Of a stretch of 5,842 nucleotides of DNA, positions 1 to 5,555 are shown one piece after another. The stretch's first letter is position 1; each line of letters begins with the position of its first letter. The position numbers and the translations under genes were made by a program. The stretch comes from Betaproteobacteria bacterium (lineage in GTDB: Bacteria; Pseudomonadota; Gammaproteobacteria; Burkholderiales; CAIKXV01), in contig CANGUQ010000264.1 in the NCBI GenBank assembly GCA_947456915.1, positions 1 through 5,842 of the forward strand. The letters are read 5' to 3'. A model generated the notes under the pieces. It was not told the DNA's origin. It made no database searches and saw only the letters and a program-made list of their open reading frames with translations.

Positions 1-123
1 TGGAGTCGGCGCACGCTGTCGACGTTGCTGGATCAATGCGGTTTTGAGGTTGTAGGATTTTCTGGGGTGGGGCGTTTGCCTTATCTTTGGAAGAGCATGG
101 TGCTAGTCGCGAAAAAGAAGTGA
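1..123 (+). CDS. C-terminal fragment of a probable SAM-dependent methyltransferase
   Basis: This is the last 40 codons of a gene that starts left of the window, in frame 1, ending at TGA 121-123. The visible tail has a short helix-like stretch (LSTLLDQCGF), then EVVGFSGVGRLPYLWKSM and VLVAKKK. This matches the usual end of class I methyltransferases of the Methyltransf_11/23 type: a 'xxLLxxxGF' helix, a Gly/Arg-Pro loop, and a final hydrophobic strand followed by basic residues. No SAM-binding motif is in view, so the substrate and even the family rest on tail resemblance alone. Base composition is unlike the rest: 63 of the first 120 bases are G/C, with codons such as TTT, GTT, TTG and AAG. 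Such AT-richer methyltransferases are common in glycan-modification clusters, so it could belong to a transferred surface-polysaccharide region to the left. It converges on the DUF456 gene with about 50 bp between the stops. Confidence 0.55.
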   Translation, partial: WSRRTLSTLLDQCGFEVVGFSGVGRLPYLWKSMVLVAKKK

Positions 124-173
124 GGTGACGTGTTTGGTCAGCCGGCTTGATCCCGAGGCACGAGCGTAGCCAC

Positions 174-656
174 CTACACCAGCAGCGCTCCGATCAGCAC
201 GCCCACCATGATGAACCCGATCACCACCTTCGCCAGCGTGCCGAGCAGCAGCCCGAACCAGGTGGCGAAGCCGACGCTGCCGGCGCGCAGCGGCTCGCCG
301 CGCGCGTAGAACTCGCCCGCCACCGCGCCCACCACCGGGAACACCAGCAGGCCCCACAGGCCGCTGAACACACCCAGCACGGTACCGCATGCCGCGCCGA
401 TCAGCGCCGCACGCGATGCGCCAGCCGCCTTCGCCCCGAGCAGCCCCGAGATGTACTCGCACAGCCAGGCGAGCAGCGTCAGTGCGGCGAGCACGGCGAC
501 CGTGGAGCCCGAGATGCGGGTGTAGTCCTCGATCCACGCACCGAGGGCCGCGCCGAGGAAGATGAATACCGTGCCCGGCAGCAGCGGCAGCACCAGCCCG
601 GCGATGCCCAGCAGCACGAGCAAGGCGGCCAGCGCCCACGCGATCGTGAGGTCCAT
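174..656 (-). CDS. DUF456 family small integral membrane protein
   Basis: This 160-residue hydrophobic protein has the DUF456 (PF04306) layout. An N-terminal helix (about 5-23) runs into the Gly/Pro turn GLVLPLLPGT (20-29) and a second helix (about 30-42). A third segment (about 52-70) is followed by the family-like LLGAKAAGASRAALIGAACG (72-91), then a helix ending in VFPVVGAVAGEF (105-116), and a last Gly-rich helix (about 133-158). The function of the family is not established, and nothing here suggests a substrate. An open frame continues upstream to 869, but that extension is Arg/Ala-rich and not family-like. I therefore chose the ATG at 654-656, which places MDLTIAWALAAL directly at the first helix. 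No convincing Shine-Dalgarno precedes it, so the start is the weakest point. It is transcribed away from the tautomerase gene and towards the methyltransferase fragment. Confidence 0.82.
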   Translation of the reverse strand: MDLTIAWALAALLVLLGIAGLVLPLLPGTVFIFLGAALGAWIEDYTRISGSTVAVLAALTLLAWLCEYISGLLGAKAAGASRAALIGAACGTVLGVFSGLWGLLVFPVVGAVAGEFYARGEPLRAGSVGFATWFGLLLGTLAKVVIGFIMVGVLIGALLV

Positions 657-884
657 GCGCGAACGATGCCGTCTGCGCCTGCCGAACACAAGGGCTGCGT
701 AGGCCGGGAAATCTTTCGTTTCAGACAGTTGGGGTGCCACAACCGGGCTGTCCTCGCGCAGTGCTTGCGGGGGATACGCAGTCCGCGCGTGGCGCCGCAG
801 CGACGCCGCAGGCGCAGGCGATGCGTTCAGTACGAGAATGGCCGTCCAATCCCTTTCCACTTTCCACATTCAAGGAGAACCCGC
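657..884. other. Divergent intergenic region between the DUF456 and tautomerase genes
   Basis: These 228 bp separate two divergently transcribed genes and should hold promoters for both. The only clear element is the ribosome binding site AAGGAG at 872-877, seven bases before the tautomerase ATG. I could not find a convincing sigma-70 pair on either strand. Open frames cross the region on both strands, but their translations are Arg/Ala-rich and resemble no family I know, so I treat it as non-coding. Confidence 0.4.
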
Positions 885-1109
885 ATGCCCCTGATCGAAG
901 TCAGGCTGTTCGAAGGCCGCAGCGCAGAGGTGAAGCAGCACCTCGTCGAGGCTCTGACCGCCGAGTCGTGCCGGGTGCTGGGTGTCGGCCCGGAATCGGT
1001 CGACATCATCCTGACCGAAGTGCCGAGGCGTCACTGGGCGACCGCCGGCCGGTTCTGGTCCGAACCGCGTGGCGACGGTGGCTCGTCGGCGCCGGGTACC
1101 ACCGCTTAA
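885..1109 (+). CDS. Small tautomerase, 4-oxalocrotonate tautomerase superfamily
   Basis: This gene encodes 74 residues. After removal of Met the protein begins with Pro1, the catalytic general base of the 4-OT family, which moves protons between keto and enol forms of 2-oxo acids. The start PLIEVRLFEGRS aligns without gaps to the beta-strand of 4-OT. Arg11, the carboxylate-binding residue, is kept within EGR, and the second strand reads SVDIILTEVPRRHW (37-50). By direct count against the classical Pseudomonas enzyme, position 39 is Asp instead of Arg and position 50 is Trp instead of Phe. The physiological substrate is therefore open and may not be 2-hydroxymuconate. The tail after residue 50 is Gly/Ser-rich and slightly long for the family (62 residues in classical 4-OT). 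AAGGAG at 872-877 with 7-base spacing fixes the ATG at 885. No aromatic meta-cleavage genes are in view, so it appears to be a free-standing member. Members usually form hexamers in the cytoplasm. Confidence 0.85.
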   Translation: MPLIEVRLFEGRSAEVKQHLVEALTAESCRVLGVGPESVDIILTEVPRRHWATAGRFWSEPRGDGGSSAPGTTA

Positions 1110-1204
1110 CCGTGGAGAAAAGTTCCCGTACTACAAGGACTTGTGTAACGTACAATCTTCGATCGCGTAATCGTCCAGGCGGCGGCGGGGCGGTCGGAAA
1201 TGGC

Positions 1205-1281
1205 GCCGTCCGGTTGCCGTCCGGTTGCTGTCTGGTCGCTGTCTGGTCGCCGTCGCGTCGCCGTCTCGTCGCCGTCTCGTT
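1205..1281. repeat. Seven tandem copies of an 11-bp unit, consensus GCYGTCYSGTY
   Basis: Units start at 1205, 1216, 1227, 1238, 1249, 1260 and 1271, with no gaps. Copies 1 and 2 are identical (GCCGTCCGGTT), copies 3 and 4 are identical (GCTGTCTGGTC), and copies 5-7 are close variants (GCCGTCGCGTC, GCCGTCTCGTC, GCCGTCTCGTT). The array ends sharply where ATCGCCAG begins. The period is not a multiple of three and the region is not convincingly coding, so this is not a protein repeat. One period is close to a DNA helical turn, so all copies would face the same side of the helix. Whether it binds a protein, varies in copy number, or is inert is not shown by the sequence. Confidence 0.9.
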
Positions 1282-1495
1282 ATCGCCAGCCACGTCACGG
1301 GTGCCAAGATCGGCACCGGGTTCAGGGCCGGTCCGGGCTCTGCGGGCCGTTCCCAGCGGCCGCGAGCGCAGGCGGTGCACCGTTGGAGTGCGTCGTTGCT
1401 CTCCGGTTTTCCATCAACCGGCCGATACCATTTTCCCACCGGCGCTGCTGCGCGGATCTTCTTCCCGTGTGTGCCCGGAACCGTTCGAATACAGC

Positions 1496-1500
1496 GGAGG
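1496..1500 (+). promoter_or_regulatory. Ribosome binding site GGAGG that decides a TTG start
   Basis: GGAGG lies five bases before TTG 1506-1508, within AGCGGAGG. No ATG or GTG with an equally good site lies near the signal peptide. This element is the main reason to begin the export gene at 1506 and not at the upstream in-frame ATG at 1200, which would put about 100 atypical residues before the signal peptide. Confidence 0.75.
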
Positions 1501-1505
1501 CTGAC

Positions 1506-2159
1506 TTGACCCGTTCGATTCTCGCAACCTGCAGGCAGATCAGCCGGGCCGCAGCGCTTGCGCTCGCCCTCGTGCTGGCGCCCTCCTTCGTGCTGGCCCA
1601 GACCGCGCCTGCTGCTGCTGGTGCCGCAGCAGCGGGCGCACCCGCGTCCGGTGCCCCGGCCAACTTCGCGCCCGATCGCGACTACCGCATCGGCCCGGAA
1701 GATCTGCTCGACATCACCGTCTGGCGCGAGGACGCGATGAAGCAGCAGTCTCTCGTGCGGCCCGATGGCGGCATCTCGTTTCCGCTGATTGGCGAGGTTC
1801 TTGCTGCAGGTAAGACCGTCGACGAACTGCGCGACGAGATCACGAAGCGGCTGGAGAAGTTCCTGCCCTCGCCAGTGGTCAACGTCGCCGTGGTCAAGGT
1901 CGGCAGCCACCGCATCTACGTGATCGGCCGCGTCAACAAGCCGGGCGACTTTCCGGCTGGCCGGTTCATCGACGTGCTGCAGATCCTCACGATGGCCGGT
2001 GGCCTGACGCCGTTCGCCAACGAGAACCGCATCCAGATCATCCGGCGCGAAGGCGGCAAGCAGACGATCATTCCGTTCAGCTTCGGCGAGGTCAGAAGAG
2101 GCATCAAGATGGAGCAGAACATCATCCTGCAGGCCGGCGACACGGTGCTGGTGCCGTGA
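1506..2159 (+). CDS. Polysaccharide export protein (Poly_export + SLBB), XrtA-type EPS locus
   Basis: This is a 217-residue periplasmic or outer-membrane-associated protein expected to guide exopolysaccharide out of the cell, related to Wza but much shorter. From the TTG start it has a signal peptide: basic n-region with R3, R10 and R14, hydrophobic core about 15-30, and likely cleavage after VLA31. An Ala/Pro/Gly-rich spacer follows (32-56). The Poly_export domain (PF02563, about 57-132) opens with DYRIGPEDLLDITVW and continues LVRPDGGISFPLIGEV and LPSPVVNVAV. One SLBB-type domain follows (about 137-182) with IYVIGRVNKPGDF and LTMAGGLTPFA, and the protein ends in LQAGDTVLVP. No Cys sits at the cleavage site, so it is not an obvious lipoprotein, and it lacks the C-terminal alpha-helical barrel segment of Wza. 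The size and order fit the export proteins of exosortase-linked EPS operons (TIGR03027-like). Its stop overlaps the GTG of the next gene. Confidence 0.88.
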   Translation: MTRSILATCRQISRAAALALALVLAPSFVLAQTAPAAAGAAAAGAPASGAPANFAPDRDYRIGPEDLLDITVWREDAMKQQSLVRPDGGISFPLIGEVLAAGKTVDELRDEITKRLEKFLPSPVVNVAVVKVGSHRIYVIGRVNKPGDFPAGRFIDVLQILTMAGGLTPFANENRIQIIRREGGKQTIIPFSFGEVRRGIKMEQNIILQAGDTVLVP

Positions 2160-3496
2160 GGGGAGCGGCGCGGCATGCAGTCGCCCCGGGGCGCCGCAGC
2201 GCCCGCATGGCCGTTGCCGGTGCGGCGGCAATGGCCCTCGCGCTCGGGCTCGGCTTCGCCGCGACCGTGCACGCACAGTCGGCCGGCGGCGGCGGGTCTG
2301 CCGGGTCGGGCGGGGCGGCCGGCGGTGCGGTGATCCAGCCGCTGGTGGTCGATTACGGCGTGACCGCGCGCGCCGAATACGTGGACAACTTCGGCTTCAA
2401 CGGCCGTGCGACGTGGATCAACTCGATCGGGCCGAGCGCGACGCTGCGCATGGACAGCGAGGTGCTGAAGATCGCCGGTTCGGCGAGCCTGCTGGGTGTG
2501 CACTACTCGAATGACGCAGCCGGCCGGCCGAATACCACCCAGCCGCGCTTCAATCTGCTGAGCACGTATCTGCGCGAGCGCAGCACGATCGGGCTCAACG
2601 TGCAGTACTACCGCGACCGCAACCTCGCCGGCACGCAGCCGCTGCTCACCGGGGGCTTCCAGGCGGTTGGCGGCGACCGGTCCGTGCTGTCGGTCGGCCC
2701 GACCTACAGCTATGCGCTGACCGAGCGGCTGTCGGCCAACGCCAACTATGGCTACTCGACGATCACGTTCGCGCAGAACTCGCCCAGCCAGGCCAATTCG
2801 GTCGGCCACACGCTGGGCGGCGGCCTGCAGTACCGGCTGAACGAGCTCGACACCGTCGGCGTCTCCGTGTCCGAGTCGCGCTTCAGCACCGACCCTAACG
2901 TCACCGAGTCCGATTCGCGCAGCTATCAGGCGTCGTGGAACCGCCGCTGGTCCGAGGCGACGACGACGGCGCTGTTCGTCGGCATCGCGGACACCGAAGT
3001 GCGCGGGCGCAGCACGCAGACGGTGTGTCTGGTACCGGTTCAGTTCTGTCTGGCGGGACTGTTCCCGTTTCAGACGATCACCACCGGCAGCGTCAACTCG
3101 AACCGTACGCCGACCTATGGGCTGACCTGGTCCACGCAGTTCACGCAGCAGACCACCGCCGGCGCCCAGCTGAGCCGCGCCATCCAGCCTGGCGCGGGCG
3201 GCAGCCTGACCGAGCGCGAATTCTGGAGCGCCGATGTCGTGCATCGCTTCTCGGAGCGGCTGAGCGCGACAGTCGACTATTCGCGCACCCGCACTGCCTT
3301 CGCGGGAACCAGCCTTGCACTGAGCAGCGCGATTCAGGTGCTGTCGCTCGGCATGAACTACGAGCTGGGTGAAAACTGGGCGTTCGGTGCCGGAGCGCGT
3401 GTTTCACGCACCAGCGTCGCGGTGGCCGAGCCGATATCCCGCGCCGTCTTCGTCACTCTCTCCCGAACCTGGCCCAACAACCGGCTCTGGCCCTAG
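2156..3496 (+). CDS. Outer-membrane beta-barrel protein of the EPS locus (TIGR03016-like)
   Basis: This 446-residue protein is predicted to sit in the outer membrane. Its signal peptide has an Arg-rich n-region (R2, R6, R13, R14, R17), a hydrophobic core of about 18-38 and cleavage after VHA40. A Gly/Ser/Ala linker (42-59) follows. The remainder alternates polar and hydrophobic residues, rich in Tyr, Ser, Thr and Asn, as in a beta-barrel. Near the start DYGVTARAEYVDNFGF matches the 'x-x-x-Y-x-DN' opening typical of the PEP-CTERM-associated outer-membrane family. The last predicted strand is RAVFVTLSRTW, followed by PNNRLWP. GTG 2156 overlaps the export gene stop as GTGA. The next in-frame ATG (2207) would leave a signal peptide without positive charges, so GTG is preferred. 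The only two cysteines are C291 and C298, in a probable loop. A role as partner or pore for polymer export is inferred from context; no catalytic motif is seen. Confidence 0.78.
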   Translation: MRGAARHAVAPGRRSARMAVAGAAAMALALGLGFAATVHAQSAGGGGSAGSGGAAGGAVIQPLVVDYGVTARAEYVDNFGFNGRATWINSIGPSATLRMDSEVLKIAGSASLLGVHYSNDAAGRPNTTQPRFNLLSTYLRERSTIGLNVQYYRDRNLAGTQPLLTGGFQAVGGDRSVLSVGPTYSYALTERLSANANYGYSTITFAQNSPSQANSVGHTLGGGLQYRLNELDTVGVSVSESRFSTDPNVTESDSRSYQASWNRRWSEATTTALFVGIADTEVRGRSTQTVCLVPVQFCLAGLFPFQTITTGSVNSNRTPTYGLTWSTQFTQQTTAGAQLSRAIQPGAGGSLTEREFWSADVVHRFSERLSATVDYSRTRTAFAGTSLALSSAIQVLSLGMNYELGENWAFGAGARVSRTSVAVAEPISRAVFVTLSRTWPNNRLWP

Positions 3497-3515
3497 CCCG
3501 GGTCTCCACTACGCA

Positions 3516-3595
3516 ACGCCCCGAGCGTGAGATTTCGCCTTGCAGCGGTAATGTCCGTCGCCTAGCCTCGCCAAACTCGGGGCGTGTCGCCCCGA
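3516..3595 (+). promoter_or_regulatory. Leader with two mutually exclusive hairpins before the chain-length gene
   Basis: Three segments are visible in the 121-bp gap. Segment 1 is ACGCCCCGAG (3516-3525). Segment 2 is CTCGGGGCGT (3576-3585), its perfect reverse complement. Segment 3 is CGCCCCGA (3588-3595). Segments 2 and 3 form an 8-bp perfect stem with a TGT loop (3577-3584 with 3588-3595), followed by CCTTCCTTTCTG, which is pyrimidine-rich but not a clean U-run. Segment 1 competes with segment 3 for segment 2. This is the geometry of an attenuator or antiterminator. It could equally be a plain stem-loop that stabilises or ends the upstream message. The ATG of the next gene is 22 bases beyond the stem. 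Confidence 0.45.
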
Positions 3596-3617
3596 CCTTC
3601 CTTTCTGACGGTATGCC

Positions 3618-5510
3618 ATGAACCAGCTCGCCACGACTGCGCAGCCTTCCGACCTGATGCTTCCGGCCGAACCGCCGGAGATGGGCATCGGCGATTACGT
3701 CGAGATCCTCAAGCGCCGCATCGGCGTGGCGACGTTCGCGGCCGTGCTGATCTTCCTGATCGCGGCCATCGTGGCCATCGTGCTGCCGGCGCTGTACCGC
3801 TCGACCGCGGTCATTCTGGTCGAAGAGCAGTCGATCCCGCAGGAGTTCATCAAGTCGACCATCACCAGCTTCGCCGACGAGCGTATTCAGGTGATCAGCC
3901 AGCGAGTGCTCACCCGCACCACGCTGCTGCAGCTGGTCGAGAAGTACGACCTCTATGCCTCGGACCGAAGCCGCATCACCAACGACGAGATCGTCGAACG
4001 GATGCGCAAGGACATCAAGTTCACGCCGGTGAGCGCCGATCGCGGCGGGGCGGGTGGCGGACGGGTGACGATCGCCTTCAACATCGCCTACGTTTCCGAG
4101 ACGCCGCAGAAGGCCCAGCGGGTGGTGAACGAGCTGGTGTCGCTGTTTCTCAACGAGAACGTGCGCGTGCGCCAGCAGCGCACGGCCGAGACCTCGGCCT
4201 TTCTCGCCGAGGAATCGAAACGGCTCGCGCTGCAGCTGCAGGAGATGGAGGGCCGGCTCGCCAACTTCCGCGCGCGCAATGCCTCGGCACTGCCGGAATC
4301 GTCGCAGGTGAACGCCCAGCTCGCCGAGCGCGCGGACAGCGAACTCCTGCGCATCGAGCGCGAGCTGCGGATGCAGGAGGACCGGCGCAACTTCCTGCAG
4401 AGCCAGTTGCAGGTCGTGCCGCCGAACCTCTCGGCCCGCGAAGTGATCGGCGCCTCCGGCGAGCGCGTGACGACCACGCTCGAACCAGCCGACCGGCTGC
4501 GCCAGCTGCGCGTGCAGCAGACGACGCTGTCGGGCAGCTATTCCGAAGCCCACCCCGACATGCGGCGCATCGCGCGCGAGATCGCGGCGCTGGAAAAGGA
4601 AGTCAGGGAGTCGCCCGACGCTGCCCCTGCCGCCCCGGCTGCAGCGGCTGCGGTAGCCGACGACGCGCCAAGCAAGGAACTGGTCGCGCTGCGCAACAAG
4701 CTGCGCGAGGCACGCGAGCGTTACTCGGACACCCACCCCGACGTGCTCAAGCTGCAGAAGGCGGTCGCAGCGCTCGAGCGTGCACCCGCGGCGACCGCGC
4801 GTACGCCGGCGGCAGCGGCAGCGGCAACGACGACGGCGCCCGCGACGACAGCCGCCGCGACGGCCGGTGTCCCGGCAGGAGCGTCCGGCACACGCCGCCC
4901 GGACAATCCGGCCTACCTGCAACTGCTTGCCGCGCTCGACATGGCCGCCTCCGAGGCCAGGTCGCTCGCTGCCTCGCGCGAAGAGATGCGCAAGCGGGTG
5001 CGCATGTACGCGACCCGTCTTGAATCGGCGCCGACGGTGCAGCGCGAGTACCTCGATCTCGCCCGCGACTACGAGAACGCGCAGACCAAGTACCGCGACA
5101 TCAAGGCGAAGGAACTCGAGGCGCAGGTCGCCGAGGAACTGGAGAAGGACCGCAAGGGCGAACGCTTCTCGCTGATCGAACCGGCGCAGCTTCCCGAGCG
5201 GCCGTTCAAGCCGGACCGCACGGCCATCCTGCTGATCGGGCTCGCGCTCGCGCTCGCCGGCGGCGCCGGCATCGGCGCGCTGCGCGAGGCGCTCGATTTC
5301 TCGGTGAAGGGCCCGCGCGACCTCGCGCGCAAGATCCCTCTGCCGATCCTCGCGCAGGTGCCGTATCTGCCCAGCGAGGAAGATCTCGAGCAGCGGCGCC
5401 TGCAGTGGTGGGTGCTGGGCATCGGCACGCTGTTCGTCATCGCGCTCGTGCTCACCGGCATTCACGTGTGGGTCACCCGGCTCGACACGCTGTTCTATTC
5501 CTGGATGTAA
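3618..5510 (+). CDS. Wzz/GNVR polysaccharide chain-length determinant (BY-kinase partner)
   Basis: This 630-residue inner-membrane protein is expected to set polymer chain length and activate its cytoplasmic tyrosine kinase. A Wzz-type N-terminus (DYVEILKRR, 26-34) leads to TM1 (about 37-58) and the periplasmic start PALYRSTAVILVEEQ (57-71). A long coiled coil lies at about 180-275. Two similar segments with the YSxxHPD motif follow (294-327, Y308-D314; 355-388, Y369-D375), each followed by an Ala/Pro/Thr-rich linker (334-351 and about 389-425). The GNVR region contains TVQREYLDLARDYENAQTKY (473-492) and LPERPFKPDR before TM2 (about 536-556). A cytoplasmic segment (LREALDFSVKGPRDLARKIPLPILAQVPYLP) follows, then TM3 (about 597-618) and a short tail ending FYSWM. 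No Walker motif is present, so the kinase is a separate gene, 45 bp downstream. The ATG has only a weak GACGG upstream (3607-3611). At 630 residues it is longer than many family members, mostly because of the repeated segment and linkers. Confidence 0.87.
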   Translation: MNQLATTAQPSDLMLPAEPPEMGIGDYVEILKRRIGVATFAAVLIFLIAAIVAIVLPALYRSTAVILVEEQSIPQEFIKSTITSFADERIQVISQRVLTRTTLLQLVEKYDLYASDRSRITNDEIVERMRKDIKFTPVSADRGGAGGGRVTIAFNIAYVSETPQKAQRVVNELVSLFLNENVRVRQQRTAETSAFLAEESKRLALQLQEMEGRLANFRARNASALPESSQVNAQLAERADSELLRIERELRMQEDRRNFLQSQLQVVPPNLSAREVIGASGERVTTTLEPADRLRQLRVQQTTLSGSYSEAHPDMRRIAREIAALEKEVRESPDAAPAAPAAAAAVADDAPSKELVALRNKLREARERYSDTHPDVLKLQKAVAALERAPAATARTPAAAAAATTTAPATTAAATAGVPAGASGTRRPDNPAYLQLLAALDMAASEARSLAASREEMRKRVRMYATRLESAPTVQREYLDLARDYENAQTKYRDIKAKELEAQVAEELEKDRKGERFSLIEPAQLPERPFKPDRTAILLIGLALALAGGAGIGALREALDFSVKGPRDLARKIPLPILAQVPYLPSEEDLEQRRLQWWVLGIGTLFVIALVLTGIHVWVTRLDTLFYSWM

Positions 5511-5555
5511 CGCAGCCTCTCCCTTCTACCGTCTGCCCCCGCACTGGAAGCGATC

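Larger units (their letters stand above)
1110..1505. other. 396-bp gene-free leader before the exopolysaccharide operon
   Basis: No coding region is convincing here, although open frames run through it. It holds, in order: a small inverted repeat ACAAG-GA-CTTGT (1133-1144); a -10-like TACAAT (1151-1156) without a good -35 at normal spacing; a tandem array of seven 11-bp units (1205-1281); a hairpin GGTGCC/GGCACC (1300-1305 with 1312-1317); a hairpin CCGGTT/AACCGG (1403-1408 with 1416-1421); and the ribosome binding site of the export gene at 1496-1500. Its position before the first gene of the operon makes it the likely main promoter and regulatory region. I looked for a sigma-54 type GG-N10-GC element on the + strand around the GGCAC at 1312-1316 and did not find a proper match. 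Confidence 0.5.

Noticed and set aside
124..173. Bidirectional terminator between the convergent methyltransferase and DUF456 genes
   Set aside because: Only an 8-bp palindrome without a loop (AGCCGGCT, 140-147) is present, with no T-run on either side, so I do not call a terminator.
147..884. Plus-strand open frame running into the tautomerase gene
   Set aside because: The upstream part is rich in Gln, Arg and His and is antisense to the DUF456 gene. The strong ribosome binding site at 872-877 and the Pro1 requirement place the real start at 885.
1205..1281. CRISPR array
   Set aside because: The 11-bp units are directly contiguous, with no spacers and no cas genes nearby, so this is a simple tandem repeat.
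1308..1330. Sigma-54 promoter, suggested by GGCAC at 1312-1316
   Set aside because: The bases ten positions after the GG are AG instead of GC, so the -12 element is missing.
1131..3244. Long minus-strand open frames opposite the export and barrel genes
   Set aside because: They have low-complexity Arg/Ala/Gly composition and no start signals. The plus-strand products have signal peptides and recognisable domains.
3584..5023. Alternative plus-strand frame overlapping the chain-length gene
   Set aside because: Its translation is Arg/Ala/Gly-rich shadow sequence without domains. The other frame encodes a complete membrane protein.
3453..5465. Very long open frame of about 670 codons on the minus strand opposite the chain-length gene
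   Set aside because: Its translation is Arg/Leu/Gly/His-rich with no family resemblance. Such frames are expected opposite a high-GC gene with G/C third positions. The plus-strand frame has clear GNVR and membrane features.
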